64,000 nucleotides of DNA from Halalkalibacter alkalisediminis (lineage in GTDB: Bacteria; Bacillota; Bacilli; Bacillales; Bacillaceae_D): NCBI RefSeq assembly GCF_028610705.1, contig NZ_JAQQWT010000002.1, positions 62,001-126,000 on the forward strand, written 5' to 3'. Under the pieces are notes generated by a model. It did no database searches. It was given only the letters and a program-made list of their open reading frames with translations, and was not told the DNA's origin. This document shows, piece after piece, positions 8,712-17,568 of the stretch. The translations under genes were made by a program, and so were the position numbers. The stretch's first letter is position 1. Each line of letters starts with the position of its first letter.

Positions 8712-8735
8712 TTTGATCTTCAATTAAAGGGTGGA

Positions 8736-8993
8736 ATGCTTGAAGTACAGGCATTGCAAACAGAAGGTATTTCCATCTCGTTTCCATTTTTTATGCTCAT
8801 TTTGTGTACTTTTTTACCAATCTTTATAATAGGTGATGTTGTTTTTTACTTTTTCGGGAAACAACTTAATCAAATACAATCAAGAAGGGAAATAGAATAC
8901 TACCCTGTATTATTCAATTCTTATAATAATGGTGGAGGACAGGTGAGTATAAGGAGTAAGGAGAAAAAAGAAGTAAACATCCAGCTTGGATAG
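8736..8993 (+). CDS. Small single-TM hypothetical protein
   Basis: 85 residues from ATG at 8736. Seen: a hydrophobic segment of about 25 residues (SFPFFMLILCTFLPIFIIGD...) followed by a basic/polar tail. The nearest ribosome-like site (AAAGGGTGG) is only 1-2 nt from this ATG, and the longer frame from 8697 starts inside the azoR terminator. It may be a weakly translated membrane peptide or a remnant. No family recognised. Confidence 0.35.
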   Translation: MLEVQALQTEGISISFPFFMLILCTFLPIFIIGDVVFYFFGKQLNQIQSRREIEYYPVLFNSYNNGGGQVSIRSKEKKEVNIQLG

Positions 8994-9013
8994 GAGTTAT
9001 TTATATTATCTAA

Positions 9014-9539
9014 ATGATATTCAACAATTGAATATTTGAAAATGGGAAACGAAAAACCACAACGTGCTTATAACTTAATAAATGAGTAAAGAATTATGAA
9101 AGAATTAATAGCTTATACTCCTTTACTATGTGGTACTTTACCAATACAGATTGATATTGATGGTTCAGATTTAGATATTATTATGGAAGTTAATGAATTT
9201 AATCATTTAAGGAACGAGTAAAGGCTTTATATGGAGAAATGAAAGGGTTTAAATTAAGCAAATATAAAATTAGGAATGTATTGATAATTAAAGCAAACTT
9301 CTTCTATGAAGGGTTTGAGTTTAAATTGTTCGGGCAAATGTTAAGGAACAATATGCATTTTTACAAATGAAAATTGAGGGTTACTTACTTGTGGAACATC
9401 CAAGTATGAGAGAAGAGGTAATATCGCTAAAGAAACAAGGGTACAAACAGAACAAGCGTTTTGTAAGGTTTTAGGTTTAGATGGAGACGATCTTTATACA
9501 CTTCTAATAAAATACGGAAAAGATAAAGGCGTAACTTAA
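9014..9539 (+). pseudogene. Broken DUF4269 gene
   Basis: Reading across frames recovers most of a DUF4269 (nucleotidyltransferase-like) protein: IEYLKMGNEKPQRAYNLINE, stop, then LIAYTPLLCGTLPIQIDIDG and SDLDIIMEV, stop, then ANFFYEGFEFKLFGQ, KEQYAFLQMKIEGY, HPSMREEVISLKKQGYK and LGLDGDDLYTLLIKYGKD. At least two in-frame stops and two or more frameshifts are present. The GT-x-P-(x)n-SDLDI block is the family signature. No intact copy is in the window. Confidence 0.85.
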
Positions 9540-9570
9540 TTAAATAGAAACAACTTGGAGTTTTATTTAG

Positions 9571-9603
9571 GAAAAAGCACCTACAGTAAAGTAAGTGCCT
9601 TTT
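9571..9603 (-). terminator. Terminator of the SASP gene at 9613
   Basis: On the minus strand AAAAGGCAC...GTGCTTTTTC forms a stem with a T-tract, 10 bases after the spore-protein stop codon. It could also act on the plus strand. Confidence 0.75.
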
Positions 9604-9612
9604 CTAGATTAG

Positions 9613-9825
9613 TTATGATGTATACTGAGAACCGCCCATTTGCTGTTCAGCCATTTGAACAAGTCTTTTTGTAATTTCTCCACCAACAGAGCCATTTGCA
9701 CGGGAAGTCGTGTCAGCTCCTAATTGAACACCAAATTCTGAAGCAATTTCATATTTCATCTGATCTAACGCTTGCTGTACACCTGGAACTAATAATTGAT
9801 TTGAATTATTGTTGTTACTTGCCAT
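9613..9825 (-). CDS. Alpha/beta-type small acid-soluble spore protein
   Basis: DNA-binding spore-core protein. Seen: 70 residues; conserved blocks [40 protein letters not shown] and [14 protein letters not shown]; the GPR protease site (EIASEFG) is intact. Known: these proteins saturate spore DNA, protect it from UV and heat, and are degraded at germination. Start: ATG at 9825 with GAGGTG 8 nt upstream; the longer frame to 9927 has no ribosome site. A CATTCTA element about 35-45 bases upstream of the ribosome site fits a sigma-G -10, but no good -35 was found. Monocistronic. Confidence 0.95.
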   Translation of the reverse strand: MASNNNNSNQLLVPGVQQALDQMKYEIASEFGVQLGADTTSRANGSVGGEITKRLVQMAEQQMGGSQYTS

Positions 9826-10591
9826 GATTAAAACACCTCTTTCTTGGTTTTGAGAATAGTATTTTTTAGAATGCTTATTTATATTCATGAAAAGTAACTT
9901 ACAACAGGAGGTAAATATTACCACCACAATCTCGCACTTTTATTATTGTTATATTCTCATCAACGTACATAGCCAATAGTTATAACATCGCATAACCCAT
10001 TTTAATATGATTATTATACAAGATATAGAAATTAAGCTTTTTAATATGTTATTTTATTCACAACGGCATTTCAAATCTCACTTTTATAATCTTTGCTTGC
10101 TAAAAATTCAGGGCTTCTACATGCTCATATCCTGATGTAGGGAACGACTCTGAATAAATTCGTCCCCAAGTATCTTGAACTTGATCCCAATCACGATCAG
10201 AAGGGTGTGCTCCTTAGTCGGAGGCACTCTTTTTGTATTGGTAATCAATGTAGTTTGTCGTGTGTGACAGTGTAGTCTATGACTACCCATGTTCACCTGA
10301 ATATGAAGAACTTTCTTAAGAGTTAGAGAGTATACTTCTGTATAGGCGATGATATAACCGACTGATAAGATAACTTTCCTATTACTGTTACAATATCATT
10401 TTTGTTGGTAACGGTTGTCTGGTCATATTGAGTAGGATTTTAAATAGGTATTTATTCGGTTTAAAAAAAATTAAAATCTTTTAACAGATTTTATATTCCT
10501 TAAATTACCTTCGTAAATATTGTGTTTCTTCACACTTTCTTGAAACATTAATTCTATTCTAATGATAGTAATTGATATGAGGTGTTGATAG
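9826..10591. other. 766-base gap
   Basis: Holds the spore-gene promoter region, a GyrI-like gene remnant (10100-10203) and an imperfect hairpin GTGCTCC...GGAGGCAC near 10208-10227 followed by TCTTTTT. Nothing else was recognised. Confidence 0.5.
10100..10203 (-). pseudogene. C-terminal scrap of a GyrI-like/AraC effector-binding protein
   Basis: The minus strand reads SDRDWDQVQDTWGRIYSESF then PTSGYEHVEALNF and stop. The W-x-x-(I/L)-Y-x-E-x-(F/L)-P-(T/S)-(S/T)-G-Y-E pattern is typical of GyrI-like small-molecule-binding domains. Only about 34 codons remain. Confidence 0.6.
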
Positions 10592-10942
10592 ATGATAGAA
10601 ACTAGTTATAAGAAAGAAAAAGCTAAGGAATTAATTGATAGTAAATTAACATGTAGTTTAAAACATAGACAGGATGTTACCATTCCAGGTTCGATTAGAA
10701 AAAAGTTATTCATTCTACCTGGAGAAGAGGTAATTATTGGATTAGAGGAAGGTTCAAATGATTTATTTATCCGAAAGTACACGAATCATTCATTAGAAAA
10801 CAAAATGGTGGTTAGTGATAGAGGTTCTATTCGGATCCCTACTGAGTTAACAAGAGCTTTAGGATTGTGTAAGGGTGACATGTTTCACATTTATCTAGTG
10901 AAAAATGAAAATGGTCTATTACTAAAGAAGGTTAATTTGTAA
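10592..10942 (+). CDS. Protein with two AbrB/SpoVT-like swapped-hairpin motifs
   Basis: Probable DNA-binding regulator. Seen: 116 residues with two similar segments: DVTIPGSIRKKLFILPGEEV (about residues 29-48) and SDRGSIRIPTELTRALGLCK (about 75-94), each followed by a beta strand (LFIRKY; GLLLKKV). The (V/I)-x-I-P-x-x-(I/L)-R-x-x-L-x-(I/L)-x-x-G-(E/D) pattern is that of the AbrB/SpoVT/MazE fold, normally one copy per chain and two chains per DNA-binding unit. Here both halves are in one polypeptide. Start ATG has GAGGTG 7 nt upstream. Stand-alone gene; its target is unknown. Confidence 0.7.
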   Translation: MIETSYKKEKAKELIDSKLTCSLKHRQDVTIPGSIRKKLFILPGEEVIIGLEEGSNDLFIRKYTNHSLENKMVVSDRGSIRIPTELTRALGLCKGDMFHIYLVKNENGLLLKKVNL

Positions 10943-11099
10943 CAGAAATTCACTACTAAGTTATCTACTATGAGAAAGTAATCTGACATTTTTTTGAAAT
11001 TTAATGCAATACCTTTCTATCTTCATAATTTCTATACAATTTTTATTTACACTTAAGTAGTAATTAAGCAATCAATTTAAAGGAAAAGGGGAATAAAAA

Positions 11100-12671
11100 T
11101 TGATAAAGTCATATAGTTTAGCTGGAATAACGCTTGCTTTGTCATTTGTGATAGCGGGCTGTTCAAATGATGCGGTTGACCATTCAACAATGGGACATGG
11201 TGAACCTCAGGAACAGGAACAAACTCAAGAAGCGCTAACGGAGGATGGAATGAAAGTGTTCGATCTTAATGTTACGGAAGTCCACTGGATGTTCAATGAT
11301 GAAATTATGGATGATACGTGGACATATAATGGTAGTTTGCCAGGGGAAGAAATTAGAGTTCAAGAGGGAGATACAGTAGTACTAAATGTAACCAATTCAC
11401 TTGAGGAACCAACAGCCCTTCATTTACATGGTTTTCCAGTTCCAAATGAAATGGACGGTGTTCCAGGTGTGACACAAAATGCAATTATGCCTGGTGAGGA
11501 ATTTACGTATGAATATCAGGCTAATGTTCTGGGCACATATTGGTATCACTCACATCAAGATGGTGCTAGACAAGTTGGGAAAGGGCTTTATGGGGTCTTT
11601 ATTGTCGAGCCTAAAGATGGTGAGCTGTACGATTTGGATAAAGTAATTGTAATCGATGAGTGGTCTTCTATGGGGATGGGAGACATGAACCATGGAAGTA
11701 TGGATCATGGGGCCATGGAACACGGTAGTATGAGTGAAGAAGAAATGGATCATGAAAGTATGGACCATGGAAATATGGATATGAGTGGTGATAGTGATGG
11801 GTTAAGCCATTCAGAAATGATGAATAAAATGTATGATACGATGGTGATTAATGGAAAAGCAGCTCCGCAAATTGAGGCCATTCGTGTGGAAGAAGGGAAT
11901 AAAGTGAAACTTCGTTTTGTGAATGCGGGACTTTTTACTCAAGTTGTTTCTATACCAGAACACTCATTTAAAATTACAAACTACGATGGGCAGCCAGTAA
12001 ATGAACCAGAATTTTTAAATAATACGACTTTTCGTATCGCGCCTGCTGAACGTTATGACGTTGAGATAGAAATGGATAATCCGGGGGCTTGGGGAATTAA
12101 AGTTTCTGCTGAAGAGAATCAAGAGAAACTGCAGTCTCTAATACCATTTATTTATGATGGTTATGAAGACAACGATATTCAAACGTCCGAAACAGTATCA
12201 TCATTCTTTGACTTTACCACATACGGGGAAGCGAAAGATCTGAATGTCGGTAATATTACAAAAGAGTATGATATGATTCTTGGAACAAATGATGGTGGCG
12301 AAACGTTTACGATTAACAATAAATCGTTCCCAGACCATGAAAGCTATGAAGTTGAAGAGGGAGATGTTGTGAAGTTTACTCTTGTGAACGATACGGACGT
12401 TGACCATCCAATGCATTTACATGGTGAATTCTTCAATGTTATTTCTAAGGATGGGACTCCGATCTCTGGTTCACCAATCGTTAAAGACACGTTAAATGTC
12501 AGACCAGGTGAAACATATGAAATTGTTTTTGAAGCAAGAAATCTTGGGATTTGGATGTTTCATTGTCATGAATTTCATCATGCAAATGCGGGTATGATGG
12601 CGGAAGTCCGTTACACAGGTTTTGATCCTGCATTTACGCCTGATCCTAGCATCCCGAATAAGCCTGAATAA
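11100..12671 (+). CDS. Lipoprotein multicopper oxidase with Met/His-rich insert
   Basis: Extracytoplasmic cupredoxin-type oxidase, probably oxidising Cu(I). Seen: lipoprotein signal (ALSFVIAGC lipobox), all four copper-ligand blocks (HLHGFPVP, YHSHQDG, HPMHLHGEFF, HCHEFHHANAGM, the last supplying the type 1 Met), and between domains 1 and 2 a stretch rich in M, H, D and G (NHGSMDHGAMEHGS and similar, about residues 200-235) resembling the Met-rich segment of CueO/CopA-type oxidases. Start: TTG at 11100 after GGGG with 8-nt spacing; no ATG fits. The next gene is a beta-propeller lipoprotein often found with copper genes; a hairpin (12712-12749) separates them. No copper sensor gene is adjacent. 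Confidence 0.92.
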   Translation: MIKSYSLAGITLALSFVIAGCSNDAVDHSTMGHGEPQEQEQTQEALTEDGMKVFDLNVTEVHWMFNDEIMDDTWTYNGSLPGEEIRVQEGDTVVLNVTNSLEEPTALHLHGFPVPNEMDGVPGVTQNAIMPGEEFTYEYQANVLGTYWYHSHQDGARQVGKGLYGVFIVEPKDGELYDLDKVIVIDEWSSMGMGDMNHGSMDHGAMEHGSMSEEEMDHESMDHGNMDMSGDSDGLSHSEMMNKMYDTMVINGKAAPQIEAIRVEEGNKVKLRFVNAGLFTQVVSIPEHSFKITNYDGQPVNEPEFLNNTTFRIAPAERYDVEIEMDNPGAWGIKVSAEENQEKLQSLIPFIYDGYEDNDIQTSETVSSFFDFTTYGEAKDLNVGNITKEYDMILGTNDGGETFTINNKSFPDHESYEVEEGDVVKFTLVNDTDVDHPMHLHGEFFNVISKDGTPISGSPIVKDTLNVRPGETYEIVFEARNLGIWMFHCHEFHHANAGMMAEVRYTGFDPAFTPDPSIPNKPE

Positions 12672-12711
12672 TAGTAATTTATTAAAACATGTTAAAATAA
12701 GGACTGAAGAT

Positions 12712-12749
12712 CTAAGGTAGGTAAATTTTACTATACTTATCTACCTTAG
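12712..12749 (+). other. Intergenic hairpin between the copper-oxidase and propeller genes
   Basis: CTAAGGTAG and CTACCTTAG form a perfect 9-bp stem with a 20-nt loop, but no T-tract follows on the plus strand. It may be a weak terminator, an mRNA stabiliser or an operator. Confidence 0.55.
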
Positions 12750-12790
12750 GTCATTAAAAAAAGAAAACATTTAGAAAAGGGGATGTGTAA

Positions 12791-13684
12791 ATGAAAAAAG
12801 GAATAATGGCTAGCATTCTTGCTTTATTTATCATTACAGCTTGCTCAAATGACTCAAATCAGGTTGACTCTTTTATGCATATTCATGGTTTGGAGTACTC
12901 CCAAAGCGATGAGAGTATTTTCTTAGCTACTCATATGGGTTTAATAAATATGAATGAAGACGCATGGAATTTAGTAGGTGATCCTGAACATCAGCATGAC
13001 TTTATGGGTTTTACAATAATAAACGAGAAAACTATGATTTCGAGTGGCCACCCTGGTACTCGCTCTGACTATGTTGATCCATTAGGGGTTATCATTAGTC
13101 ATGATTCTGGGGAGACATGGGAACCGATTGCTCTTTATGAAGAAGTTGATTTTCATTTGCTACACATAAATGAGGGGAATAAAGAAATCATGTATGGAAT
13201 TGATGTATACAACTCAAACCTTTTCAGATCAAACAATGGAGGTTATGACTGGGAAATGCTTGATTCAACAGGGTTACCAGAACCTTTAGCTTCCGTACTC
13301 TCACTAATATCTCACCCTCAATCTCCAGATTACTTACTTGCTGGGACTGAGAAAGGGCTATATGAATCATCGGATGGTGGTTTAACATGGACCTTAAAAG
13401 AGAATAATCTAAGTACAAGCGCTCTACATACTCTTGATTCAAATTCAGAAGAGTTAGTTGCCTATCTTTTTGGTGAAAAAGAGGGATTGTTTTTTAGTGA
13501 AGACTTTGGAGAAACTTGGGTATCTCTTAATTTTAAGTTAGAAGATGATTACATTATGTATATTAGCAATCACCCAACTGACGACCAAAGAATAATAATT
13601 GGATCAGTCCACCAAAGTATTTATGAAACAACCGACTTCGGAGGAACATGGGAAGTGCTAGCGGAAGAAGGACAAAGAAAATAA
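12791..13684 (+). CDS. BNR/sortilin-type beta-propeller lipoprotein (F510_1955-like)
   Basis: Surface lipoprotein of the family named F510_1955 glycosylhydrolase in databases; hydrolase activity is not established. Seen: signal ending ITACSN (lipobox Cys), FMHIHGLEYS at the start of the mature region, and repeated Asp-box/BNR motifs (SHDSGETWEP, SNNGGYDWEM, SSDGGLTWTL, SEDFGETWVS, TDFGGTWEV), giving a propeller over about residues 25-297. Start ATG has GGGGATG upstream. It lies 120 bases after the multicopper oxidase on the same strand; co-occurrence of the two families suggests a shared periplasm-side copper function, which is inference. Confidence 0.82.
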   Translation: MKKGIMASILALFIITACSNDSNQVDSFMHIHGLEYSQSDESIFLATHMGLINMNEDAWNLVGDPEHQHDFMGFTIINEKTMISSGHPGTRSDYVDPLGVIISHDSGETWEPIALYEEVDFHLLHINEGNKEIMYGIDVYNSNLFRSNNGGYDWEMLDSTGLPEPLASVLSLISHPQSPDYLLAGTEKGLYESSDGGLTWTLKENNLSTSALHTLDSNSEELVAYLFGEKEGLFFSEDFGETWVSLNFKLEDDYIMYISNHPTDDQRIIIGSVHQSIYETTDFGGTWEVLAEEGQRK

Positions 13685-13740
13685 TAAATAGAGTCTGATT
13701 ATGACTTGAGAGTAGAGTTAGTATATCAAATGACGGTTTG

Positions 13741-13990
13741 TCAATCTAACTGCGACACTTCTTCCTAAAATGCTTCGTATGAAGTTTTCATCCAAGACAT
13801 TTTCTTGGACGATGATTAATTAAATACAATGCTAACTCTAAATTTTCTTCTGGAACTCGAGATAGATTGGTCTTCTTAGGTGGAAAAAGGAGTTCCATTC
13901 GCGCATTAATTGGACTCCTTTTATTTGGTGATTTACACGGCATTTTAGATTTTGGCACATAAATGAGCAAACAATAACGCAGCGCAAATC
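13741..13990 (-). mobile_element. IS30-family transposase remnant (C-terminal)
   Basis: Minus-strand reading gives SPNKRSPINARMELLFPPKK, TNLSRVPEENLELALYLINH and RPRKCLG, a stop, then KTSYEAF, a stop and EEVSQLD with a final stop. The (L/V)-x-x-(I/L)-N-x-R-P-R-K-(C/T)-L-G block is diagnostic of IS30 transposases. Only the last part survives, with an internal stop and frameshift; no terminal inverted repeats were recognised. Confidence 0.85.
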
Positions 13991-14130
13991 CCAACTATCT
14001 ACTAGACAGCAGATTACTGTTATTTCAAGTATTAAACGGTCTGCTATTAAGAAACTTTTATGGTGCTGTATTTTACACGAACATCTCGTCTTCTTTTTCA
14101 ACGAGGCTGAAAAATCGAAAAGCTAATGCC

Positions 14131-14207
14131 CTTCATCAAGCTGATGAAGAGCAAAGCAACGCAGAAACCCTAGGGAAATGTCCTTCATAAAGCCAATGAA
14201 GGACATT
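14131..14207 (+). other. Two consecutive hairpins
   Basis: CTTCATC-aagct-GATGAAG (14131-14149) and AATGTCCTTCAT-aaagcca-ATGAAGGACATT (14177-14207). The second stem is perfect over 12 bp. They share CTTCAT/ATGAAG, so alternative pairing between the two is possible. I could not assign them to a riboswitch class. Confidence 0.5.
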
Positions 14208-14343
14208 ATTGTTGTGGATACACTTAGTAAGCAAGCTATCGGGAGCTTGTGTTTATTTAAAGATGACAAAAAAGCATTGGCTAATTTAGTTGTTAACCAA
14301 CCTAGTGCTGCTCTTTGGTATGCGATTGAATATTTTCTACTCT

Positions 14344-14442
14344 TGAACCGAACCGGTTAATGGTTTTGATAATATAGCTACTTTGGCTGGAGGAATGGAT
14401 GTATGGGATGGTCCTATTAGTGTGGATTATCAGAACAATTGA
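14344..14442 (+). pseudogene. Rhodanese-domain scrap
   Basis: The frame reads EPVNGFDNIATLAGGMDVWD then GPISVDYQNN and stop. G-(F/Y)-x-N-(V/I)-x-x-L-x-G-G-M-x-x-W-x-G-P is the C-terminal signature of rhodanese sulfurtransferases. The catalytic Cys loop and N-terminal part are missing. Confidence 0.75.
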
Positions 14443-14699
14443 AAGAGTCGTTATATACAAGTTGGCCGAAATAATATAAGGTAGCAGGCTAGACCTAATT
14501 CATAAATATTTTTGATCGAACTACTGATAAAATAGAATGTCAGATACCAATCCGTAACAAATCTATACATAGGTGAATAAAATAGGGTATTTCATTCCAA
14601 CTAAACCTTCAATTTAGAATGATAGGATAACCGTATGACACTTTTTGACTTCCTTTAATAAAATCCAATTGTACCTCAGTAGATTTAACGAAGGTACTG

Positions 14700-14737
14700 A
14701 AAAGGGGCATGATTTTTTAATCACAGCCCTTTTTTTC
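14700..14737 (+). terminator. Terminator without an intact upstream gene
   Basis: AAAAGGGGC...GCCC followed by eight Ts. It probably ended a gene now lost. Confidence 0.75.
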
Positions 14738-14848
14738 ATTCAATTTTAATTTATACCTAAAACAAAGGCAAATCCCGGATTAATTTTGGCTATTTTAATA
14801 GATAAAAAATTTATTGATAAATATTACTTTAATGTTGGTTCAGAAAAA

Positions 14849-14892
14849 ATCGTTAATATTGTAAAGAAAATCAACGTGACAATATTAACGAT
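14849..14892. repeat. 14-bp perfect inverted repeat
   Basis: ATCGTTAATATTGT (14849-14862) and ACAATATTAACGAT (14879-14892) with a 16-nt spacer. There is no T-tract. The arm length and spacer resemble the repeat before the recombinase gene at 18979-19028, although the sequences differ. Confidence 0.7.
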
Positions 14893-15088
14893 ATAACAAT
14901 TCAAATCGTTTGTATGAAGGGCCAGGATTGTCTCCGTATGGCTTTAATCCTATTACTTTACAGATACCAGGATTTGAAGTTATAAAGTATCAACTTAAAG
15001 GTATGTTAGGCGAATTCCTCTACAAACGCATTAAAGTAAAAGTGAAAGTGAATTTGCAACATTGTGAAGGATTACACTTAAGGGTGCG

Positions 15089-15122
15089 TTACTGCAACAG
15101 CAGCAAGAGCGCTTTTTCAGTA
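15089..15122 (+). repeat. Dispersed repeat copy B
   Basis: Matches copy A (7533-7567) over about 34 bases, including GCAACAGCAGC. One frame reads LKGALLQQQQERFFSNKAVY then YYKELPINNPNIIATI, protein-like but without a start, suggesting a dead gene. Confidence 0.5.
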
Positions 15123-15469
15123 ACAAGGCGGTTTATTACTATAAGGAATTACCAATTAATAACCCAAATATTATTGCTACAATTAGGGTGAACTCACAAT
15201 GTAGAGTTTTAGAATTTTTGATTTTTAATTAAGAGAATCTTTGAATTATGAAAAAATAGAAATCGGAAGAATGTGATCCCATTTAAGAGCAATCAAATAA
15301 ATAGTGTAAGATAATTTTAGCCTATAGAAAAGTATCGAGAGTATTCATGGAATATCGCTCAGTATGCGTTTTCCCTTTTTGTGATATTTATGATTTAATT
15401 AATGAATAAACTGTTCATACAGAATATATTTTATAAACACTTAAAACAAATATGGGAGGAAGTCATTTT

Positions 15470-17005
15470 ATGGATAAAAGTGATAGGTCAATTTTTAAAG
15501 TTTCCGTCGGTATCGCAAGTCTTTTTGTATTAATAGGTATTCTTATCCCCGAACAACTAGGTCAAGCGATGGTCGTAGCACAAGGGTTTATGCTTGAGTC
15601 ATTTGGTTGGTTTTATCAGTTAGTAGCTACATTTTTCCTTGTATTTTCAATATTTATGATCTTTAGTAAGTATGGAAAAATAAAACTCGGAAAAGCAGAT
15701 TCTCAACCAGAATTTAGTCGACCGACGTGGTTTGCAATGTTATTCTCTGCAGGAATGGGGATAGGCTTACTTTTCTACGGTGTATCTGAACCAATTGCTC
15801 ACTTTGCTTCACCTCCAATTGGTGATGGTCATACTGAACAGTCGGCGATTATCGGAATGCGTTATACGTGGCTTCATTGGGGCTTGCATGCTTGGGCAAT
15901 TTATGCCATTGTTGCTTTAGCTCTTGCTTATCAAAAATTTAGAAAAGGTGCACCAGGGTTAATGAGTGCAACGCTTTACCCTGTGCTTGGTGAAAAGGTG
16001 AAAGGTCCCATCGGTCAAACGGTCGATGTCGTAGCTGTTTTTGCAACTTTGTTTGGAGTAGCAGCCTCTTTAGGGCTTGGTTCTCAACAAATAAACGCCG
16101 GCTTAGAATATCTTATCGGTATTCCTAATAACTTTATGGTACAAATGGTGATCATGAGTATCATAACAGTTCTTTTCATCATCTCAGCAAACACAGGTAT
16201 TTCGCGAGGGATTAAATTAGTAAGTAATGTTAATATGTCCTTAGCAACCCTACTCTTTTTTGCCATGCTCATTCTTGGCCCAACCCTATTTTTACTTAAT
16301 ATGTTTACGACAAGCTTGGGTAGTTATATACAGAATGTTGCCTTAATGGGCTTAAGCTTATCGCCTTTTGATGGCAATGAATCAGCCTTTACCCAAGGAT
16401 GGACTGTCTTTTATTGGGCATGGTGGATTTCATGGACACCATTTGTCGGTATGTTCATTGCCCGCGTTTCCAAAGGCAGGACGATCCGAGAATTTATGGT
16501 AGCCGTTCTATTTGTACCAACCCTTGTTTGCGCTCTTTGGTTTACGGTCTTTGGAGGTACAGGAATTTATTTAGAATTTGTTCAAGGGTTAAACGTATCG
16601 GGTCAAGGACTTGAGACTGCCTTGTTTTACGTCTATCAACATTTGCCGTTTGGTATACTCCTATCTATTCTGACGGTAGCCTTGATTACCACATTCTTCG
16701 TTACTTCAGCTGACTCAGCAACTTTTGTGTTAGGTATGCTGACTACTGGTGGAGATTTAAATCCTACCAAACGAGTAAAAATAACTTGGGGTGTTATCTT
16801 AGTGGCATCAACTCTAGTGTTAATGGCTTCAGGTGGGCTTGCCGGATTACAAACAGCCATTATAGTTAGTGCACTGCCACTTACATTTATTGTATTAGTC
16901 ATGTGCTACGGATTGGTCAAAGCGCTTAATAAAGATTTAAAAGAGAAAAATAATGAAAAAGGGAAGCTAAAAGAGAAAAAGATGATCGGAAAAACAGCAA
17001 GTTAA
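15470..17005 (+). CDS. opuD: BCCT-family glycine betaine transporter (OpuD-like)
   Basis: Na+-coupled osmoprotectant importer in the cytoplasmic membrane. Seen: 511 residues, 12 predicted TM segments, the BCCT signature region FYWAWWISWTPFVGMFIARV and the substrate-box tryptophans within it; GMGIGLLFYGVSEPIAHF near residue 95 matches the conserved TM3 glycine-rich stretch. The C-terminal tail is highly charged (KDLKEKNNEKGKLKEKK), as in osmosensing members. Start: ATG at 15470 with GGGAGG 10 nt upstream; the ATG at 15452 is part of that ribosome site. Monocistronic, with a terminator at 17020-17058. Substrate assignment to glycine betaine is by family; choline or ectoine are possible. Confidence 0.9.
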   Translation: MDKSDRSIFKVSVGIASLFVLIGILIPEQLGQAMVVAQGFMLESFGWFYQLVATFFLVFSIFMIFSKYGKIKLGKADSQPEFSRPTWFAMLFSAGMGIGLLFYGVSEPIAHFASPPIGDGHTEQSAIIGMRYTWLHWGLHAWAIYAIVALALAYQKFRKGAPGLMSATLYPVLGEKVKGPIGQTVDVVAVFATLFGVAASLGLGSQQINAGLEYLIGIPNNFMVQMVIMSIITVLFIISANTGISRGIKLVSNVNMSLATLLFFAMLILGPTLFLLNMFTTSLGSYIQNVALMGLSLSPFDGNESAFTQGWTVFYWAWWISWTPFVGMFIARVSKGRTIREFMVAVLFVPTLVCALWFTVFGGTGIYLEFVQGLNVSGQGLETALFYVYQHLPFGILLSILTVALITTFFVTSADSATFVLGMLTTGGDLNPTKRVKITWGVILVASTLVLMASGGLAGLQTAIIVSALPLTFIVLVMCYGLVKALNKDLKEKNNEKGKLKEKKMIGKTAS

Positions 17006-17019
17006 CAAATATAAAAGGT

Positions 17020-17058
17020 AAACTGGCCCCTCATCCAATTAGGAAGAGGGGCCAGTTT
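17020..17058 (+). terminator. opuD terminator
   Basis: AAACTGGCCCCTC-(13 nt)-GAGGGGCCAGTTT, a perfect 13-bp GC-rich stem; T-tract short. Confidence 0.85.
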
Positions 17059-17568
17059 CGTAATGAATAAACATAAATAAATTGCCTCATCAGTTGTATC
17101 TGTTCGTCATCTTCATTTTTGTTTTCTTTTTTCGATGTGCTAGGCTTACCACCAGAACGAGAATGATAACGACTAGCGATTAAATGTATTGTTGTGTAAC
17201 TAAAGGTGATCGATTATTCAATAAAGACAGTCGCTTCTTGTGGGTTAATGAAACAACAATAGAGGATTTATAAAATATTCTTTAATCAGTATGTATATAA
17301 TCTATGGCTATTGTCATTGAAAGTGAAGAATTAAATCCATCATCATTCATTGAAGTAGCTTATAAAAAAATTTATGATAAGGTTATGATCGCACAGAAAA
17401 TTAATTGGTAACGAAATTCGAATTTCTCGCTTACAGCACCCAGAAATTTGGCTTTTTTCATTTGGTTTTCCTTCGTTGTGAAATCACATTTTTCGGACGC
17501 CACCCCTTTAAGAAGAAAAATATGTTATTTTTTGATTCTTTTGGTTAGAATGAAGGAGGGACATTTTT
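17059..17568. other. 510-base gap with coding scraps
   Basis: No intact gene. A plus-strand scrap near 17304-17411 reads MAIVIESEELNPSSFIEVAY then stops after about 35 codons, and a minus-strand scrap near 17090-17170 reads SRSGGKPSTSKKENKNEDDE. Neither is recognised. Confidence 0.4.

Larger units (their letters stand above)
13685..15469. other. 1.8-kb eroded region
   Basis: No intact gene. It contains an IS30-family transposase tail (13741-13990), paired hairpins (14131-14207), a rhodanese scrap (14344-14442), a terminator (14700-14737), a 14-bp inverted repeat (14849-14892) and open stretches with protein-like reading (for example NPGLILAILIDKKFIDKYYF near 14775-14835, and GPGLSPYGFNPITLQIPGFE near 14920-14980). 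I interpret it as an insertion and deletion hotspot. Confidence 0.6.

Noticed and set aside
14131-14207. Riboswitch (for example c-di-GMP type) at the paired hairpins
   Set aside because: Some GCAAAGC/AAACC-like text is present, but the conserved core and tetraloop receptor are missing and no gene follows.
14178-14360. 60-codon ORF
   Set aside because: Begins inside a perfect hairpin, has no family match and lies in a decayed region.
14910-15191. 93-codon ORF with basic C-terminus
   Set aside because: No ribosome site; another frame over 15070-15190 looks more protein-like, indicating decay.
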